A DNA stretch of 64,000 nucleotides from Paramoeba atlantica. Lineage: Eukaryota > Discosea. The stretch covers positions 1 to 64,000 of the forward strand of contig CDRNVI010000051.1 in assembly GCA_977017575.1 (NCBI GenBank), read 5' to 3'. How positions within the stretch are numbered: position 1 is the first letter of the stretch; each line of letters starts with the position of its first letter. The position numbers were made by a program, and so were the translations under genes. This document shows positions 61,364-64,000 of this stretch, piece by piece. The notes below the pieces were generated by a model. The model made no database searches, was not told the origin of the DNA, and saw nothing but the letters and a program-made list of their open reading frames with translations.

Positions 61364-61819
61364 TTATTGCGTTGCATCATCATCACTTTCAGAATACATA
61401 CTTTCATCACTTTCTTCATCGTCTTCTCCTTCAGGTTTCGTCGTGGTGTAACCCAGTTTCTCCTCATTACCCCGTACAAAGATACGGTTGGCCACAGCGG
61501 TTGGTGCGATGCGCGACTGGCGAGAATTGTACATGTACCATAGTATGGACAACTAACTATCGCATTTCGTCACAAGCGGGGGAATCCAGATGTAATGTCG
61601 GGCTGCTTCGTAAACATTTGGAAATATCTGATGGCCTACATCCAACCACCATTCATGTTCGTTTGCATGTCGGTCAGGGTCATATTCATAATCTTCCCAG
61701 TTCACGTACTCTAGCCACTCATCGTAGGTAAGGATAGGCACGAAAAGTGTCCGGATTGGGATCAAAGAGATTGTTGGCGCAGGACACCGTGATCGGGGGA
61801 ATGCCACAGAGTCTCGCAC
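61364..61819 (-). pseudogene. hAT transposase C-terminal relic
   Basis: EHEWWLDVGHQIFPNVYEAA and RHYIWIP, then after a shift at about 61553 RQSRIAPTAVANRIFVRGNE, as in the hAT dimerisation domain (WW....P.L...A...L.IP and R..L.P..V..L.FL..N). The acidic tail EGEDDEESDESMYSESDDD is common in the superfamily. The catalytic part is absent. Confidence 0.6.
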
Positions 61820-62344
61820 ATTGAATTATATAGATCGGACGAAGCCATAATACGTGTTTCCAAAAATTCATGTTGTGATTCTTGCGAAGGCACTATTAAA
61901 TTAATAGAGACCCCCTCTCATCACCCCCTTTAATATAGACAAATTTGGTGGAATTCTTTTTTTTTTGGGGGATGCCTTTTTGGCAGAAGTAGAGAAAAAA
62001 ATTGGAATGTTGCTTAACTTGGGAAGAAAAATACTTAGAATTCAATAATCTACATTGTATAACAATCCTTGGCTTCATTAGGGGTTAGGTATGGTGGAAA
62101 AGTTGGGTTTCGCAAATTGTTTCCCACTAACGACACACATTTTTGTCTTGCAGATGGGTAAACAAGGTCTTGATTTTGATAGGGGTTGGGCCTGGTGGAA
62201 ACGTTGGGTTTCCAATTTGATTCAAATTGATTCCAATTTGAGAGAATAATTGTTGGATAAGACGTTACACTACGATTTAAAGATAGAGAACAAAATTTTC
62301 ACATTGGATATAAAGCTAGTACGTAACATATCCCATATTTTCGG
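61820..62344. other. spacer with a short duplication
   Basis: ggttaggtatggtggaaaagttgggtttc, in part, at 62080 recurs in diverged form at 62183 (gggcctggtggaaacgttgg). No gene. Confidence 0.35.
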
Positions 62345-62352
62345 GGAAAAAT

Positions 62353-62682
62353 GGACACTCCTCCTCTCATTAATTTCTATAAATATAAATTATAACAAAA
62401 AAAGAAAATTAATATTTATAGAAATTAATGAGAATGGTTAGGCAAAAAGTCCTGATTAATGATCCTGCCTGATGGAAAAACGCTATTTTTCTGCGATAAG
62501 CTATCGCGGAACGTGAGATCCAAGGCCCTTGTCGGAAGTGAGGGTCAAATCTTTCTGCGGTGTTCTCCCCTCTATCCTAGCTTTTCCTGTTTGTTTCTTC
62601 AAAACTAATTTTGTTTTGAAAATCTATAATTTTTTTTTGAAAAATTAGGAATGGCATTTATAGAAATTAATGAGAAGAGGAG
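62353..62682. mobile_element. TIR element Q
   Basis: ctcctcctctcattaatttc at the left and the complement (gaaattaatgagaagaggag) at the right. An additional inner copy atagaaattaatgagaatgg lies at 62417. Related to the lone end at 1085. No gene. Confidence 0.55.
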
Positions 62683-62850
62683 TATGTTGCGTACTAGGAT
62701 ATGTCTAGGGGGGGGTAACGATACCGTAGACCCACCAGTAACAGACCCCCCAGTAACAAGGATTTGGCTCGAGAGGGTGGATCAAGGGGGAGGGGGATTG
62801 GGGCGGGTGAGGGTGGTTGCGCAGGAGCGAGTGTTCTACTTTTACCCTAA

Positions 62851-63156
62851 ATGGGTTGCTCGAGCTGCTCCTATTGTTCATGCACTGATAAGTGGTCCTA
62901 TACTTTGCTTTGTATGGCAACGGAAGACAGCATCATATTCCGGATAAAAAATCATGCTCTTATGTATGAGGCCGTTGCTTGTTCGAAACGTCGTGAGCCA
63001 CGGGTATGTACTCTTAAGGAAGATCACTTGTTATGCTCCGATAGAAAGTGCCGCGGTAAAATTAATTTTTTAGAACCTCTTCTGACGGCCGCACATGGGC
63101 GCACCGCAAACCATGTTTTTAAAGTCTTATACGGTATCACTTCTGTAGCCGGCTAA
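62851..63156 (+). CDS. unrecognised zinc-ribbon-like ORF
   Basis: About 100 codons with four spaced cysteines in its C-terminal half (EAVACSKRREPRVCTLKEDH, LLCSDRKCRGK), then FLEPLLTAAHGRTANHVFK. This recalls the N-terminal zinc ribbon of Merlin/IS1016-type transposases, but no catalytic domain follows. Tentative. Confidence 0.25.
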   Translation: MGCSSCSYCSCTDKWSYTLLCMATEDSIIFRIKNHALMYEAVACSKRREPRVCTLKEDHLLCSDRKCRGKINFLEPLLTAAHGRTANHVFKVLYGITSVAG

Positions 63157-63481
63157 AGATCGCAACGGAGAACTGACTTGGGGCAAAAGCGATCACTCGG
63201 CTGACGAACATCCCTTTGAGTATGCTCTCGAACAATGAAAATCGAAAAAATGAAAAATGTGAAGCGAAAGAAATTCCAATTTCTTTCCAAAAAAATTCAA
63301 AGAATTCCGTATTAAAGGGGGGGATCATCGGGGTCCATATTAAAGGGGAGGTCACAGTATTCGTAAACTGAAAGTGAGCCTCAAAAATACTACTGCCCCT
63401 TTACTTAAGAGTCCGCCGATTTTCACCACTAAACTTGTTTGTTAATGAATAAAATCAGAGTACCCCCAAAAGGGTTACAAT

Positions 63482-64000
63482 TCAACTTCTTATTTTGACA
63501 TTTGTTGGAATTGACGAGGATTGTACATCCAAATTATATCTATTTCCACTCAGATCTAACTCATACATACCTGAGGGCAATGCATCAAACCATACTTTCC
63601 CCGTAAAGGCATTGTCCCCAAGAGAGAGCGTATGTAATGCGCGCGGAAGATTTCGAAGCTCCAACTCACCATCGAGCTTATTCTGTGACAGGTATAAAAT
63701 TTCCAGTTGCTTCGGAAGACTTGTTAAGTCCACGCTCCCTACGAATTGATTTCCTTGAAGATAGAGCTTCAGTAGTGCTCCAGGCAACAAAGTTAAATTT
63801 ATGCTTCCCGAAAAACAGTTCCGAGGCAAAGAAAACACTTTCAAAGAAGGGGGAAGTGCCGTCAAGTCAAGCTCACCGGAAAACTTAGTAGATGCCGACC
63901 AGAGTTCTTCAAACGCATGGGGGAGGGATCCGGCATCAAAGGCTCCATGAATGGCGTTATTTTGGATGTTGAAGTAAATGAGTTTAGGGGGAAGTGCACG
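63482..64000 (-). CDS. LRR protein 10, N-terminus beyond the window
   Basis: The frame is open to the window edge (RALPPKLIYFNIQNNAIHGA at the edge), so the 63865 Met reading is not the true start: the codon there is TTG within LDLTALPPSL. At least seven LP-type repeats are visible (LPGALLKLYLQGNQFVGSVD; LPKQLEILYLSQNKLDGELE). End SIPTNVKIRS. The cap and any leader lie outside. Confidence 0.85.
   Translation of the reverse strand, partial: RALPPKLIYFNIQNNAIHGAFDAGSLPHAFEELWSASTKFSGELDLTALPPSLKVFSLPRNCFSGSINLTLLPGALLKLYLQGNQFVGSVDLTSLPKQLEILYLSQNKLDGELELRNLPRALHTLSLGDNAFTGKVWFDALPSGMYELDLSGNRYNLDVQSSSIPTNVKIRS

Larger units (their letters stand above)
60848..63358. mobile_element. possible TIR pair around 2.5 kb
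   Basis: Left TACTGTGACCCCCCCTTTAA (60848), right complement of TACTGTGACCTCCCCTTTAA, with a second CCCCCCCTTTAATAC core 32 bp inside. The interior holds a hAT relic and element Q, so these ends may be unrelated insertions. Confidence 0.4.

Noticed and set aside
63482-63865. LRR 10 starting at 63865
   Set aside because: The codon there is TTG inside an unbroken LRR frame that continues to the window edge.

Overview
The window looks like repeat-rich nuclear DNA of a unicellular eukaryote. About twelve host loci sit in a sea of retroposons and DNA transposons. Host genes are intron-poor single reading frames, and every recognisable host locus lies on the minus strand: a UPF1-like helicase, nine leucine-rich-repeat (LRR) genes plus one LRR pseudogene, and an acidic coiled-coil protein. 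Mobile elements lie in both orientations. Several features suggest a euglenozoan (kinetoplastid or diplonemid): one-directional genes; pyrimidine tract plus AG just before several start codons, as at trans-splice acceptors; a 5S rRNA sequence close to the euglenozoan form as I recall it; a spliced-leader-like motif at 21.8 kb; and a fossil resembling the VIPER/TATE tyrosine-recombinase elements. This assignment is inference from sequence reading alone.

1-11.4 kb: two SINE families (A, B) nested in each other and in a third repeat (C), then a decayed APE-type LINE (minus strand) split by an ~880 bp repeat R1. 11.4-13.8 kb: mariner-like fragments, an R1 piece, a long foldback element and a transposon end. 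13.9-18.2 kb: LRR gene 1 and the helicase. 18.2-27.7 kb: TIR elements, an unknown ORF, repeat C, the fossil tyrosine-recombinase retroelement, and R1 with a nested element. 27.7-41 kb: LRR genes 2-5, a Tc1-type transposon, many short TIR elements and a GC-rich LRR gene. 41-47 kb: an RRM fragment, a TIR element carrying two unrelated transposase genes, LRR gene 6, R1 and mariner fragments. 47-52 kb: a nearly intact LINE with a restriction-like endonuclease, interrupted by a SINE B copy whose head is a complete 5S rRNA. 52-64 kb: an acidic gene, the LRR pseudogene, Harbinger-like and hAT remnants, LRR genes 8 and 9, and LRR gene 10 running off the window end.

The LRR genes form one dispersed family: an optional short leader, a KVRG..LPQEY motif, a Cys-Trp-Gly-Val-Cys cap and 23-residue LP-type repeats. 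Many short elements target TA dinucleotides and have C-rich ends whose core is repeated two to four times inside each end.
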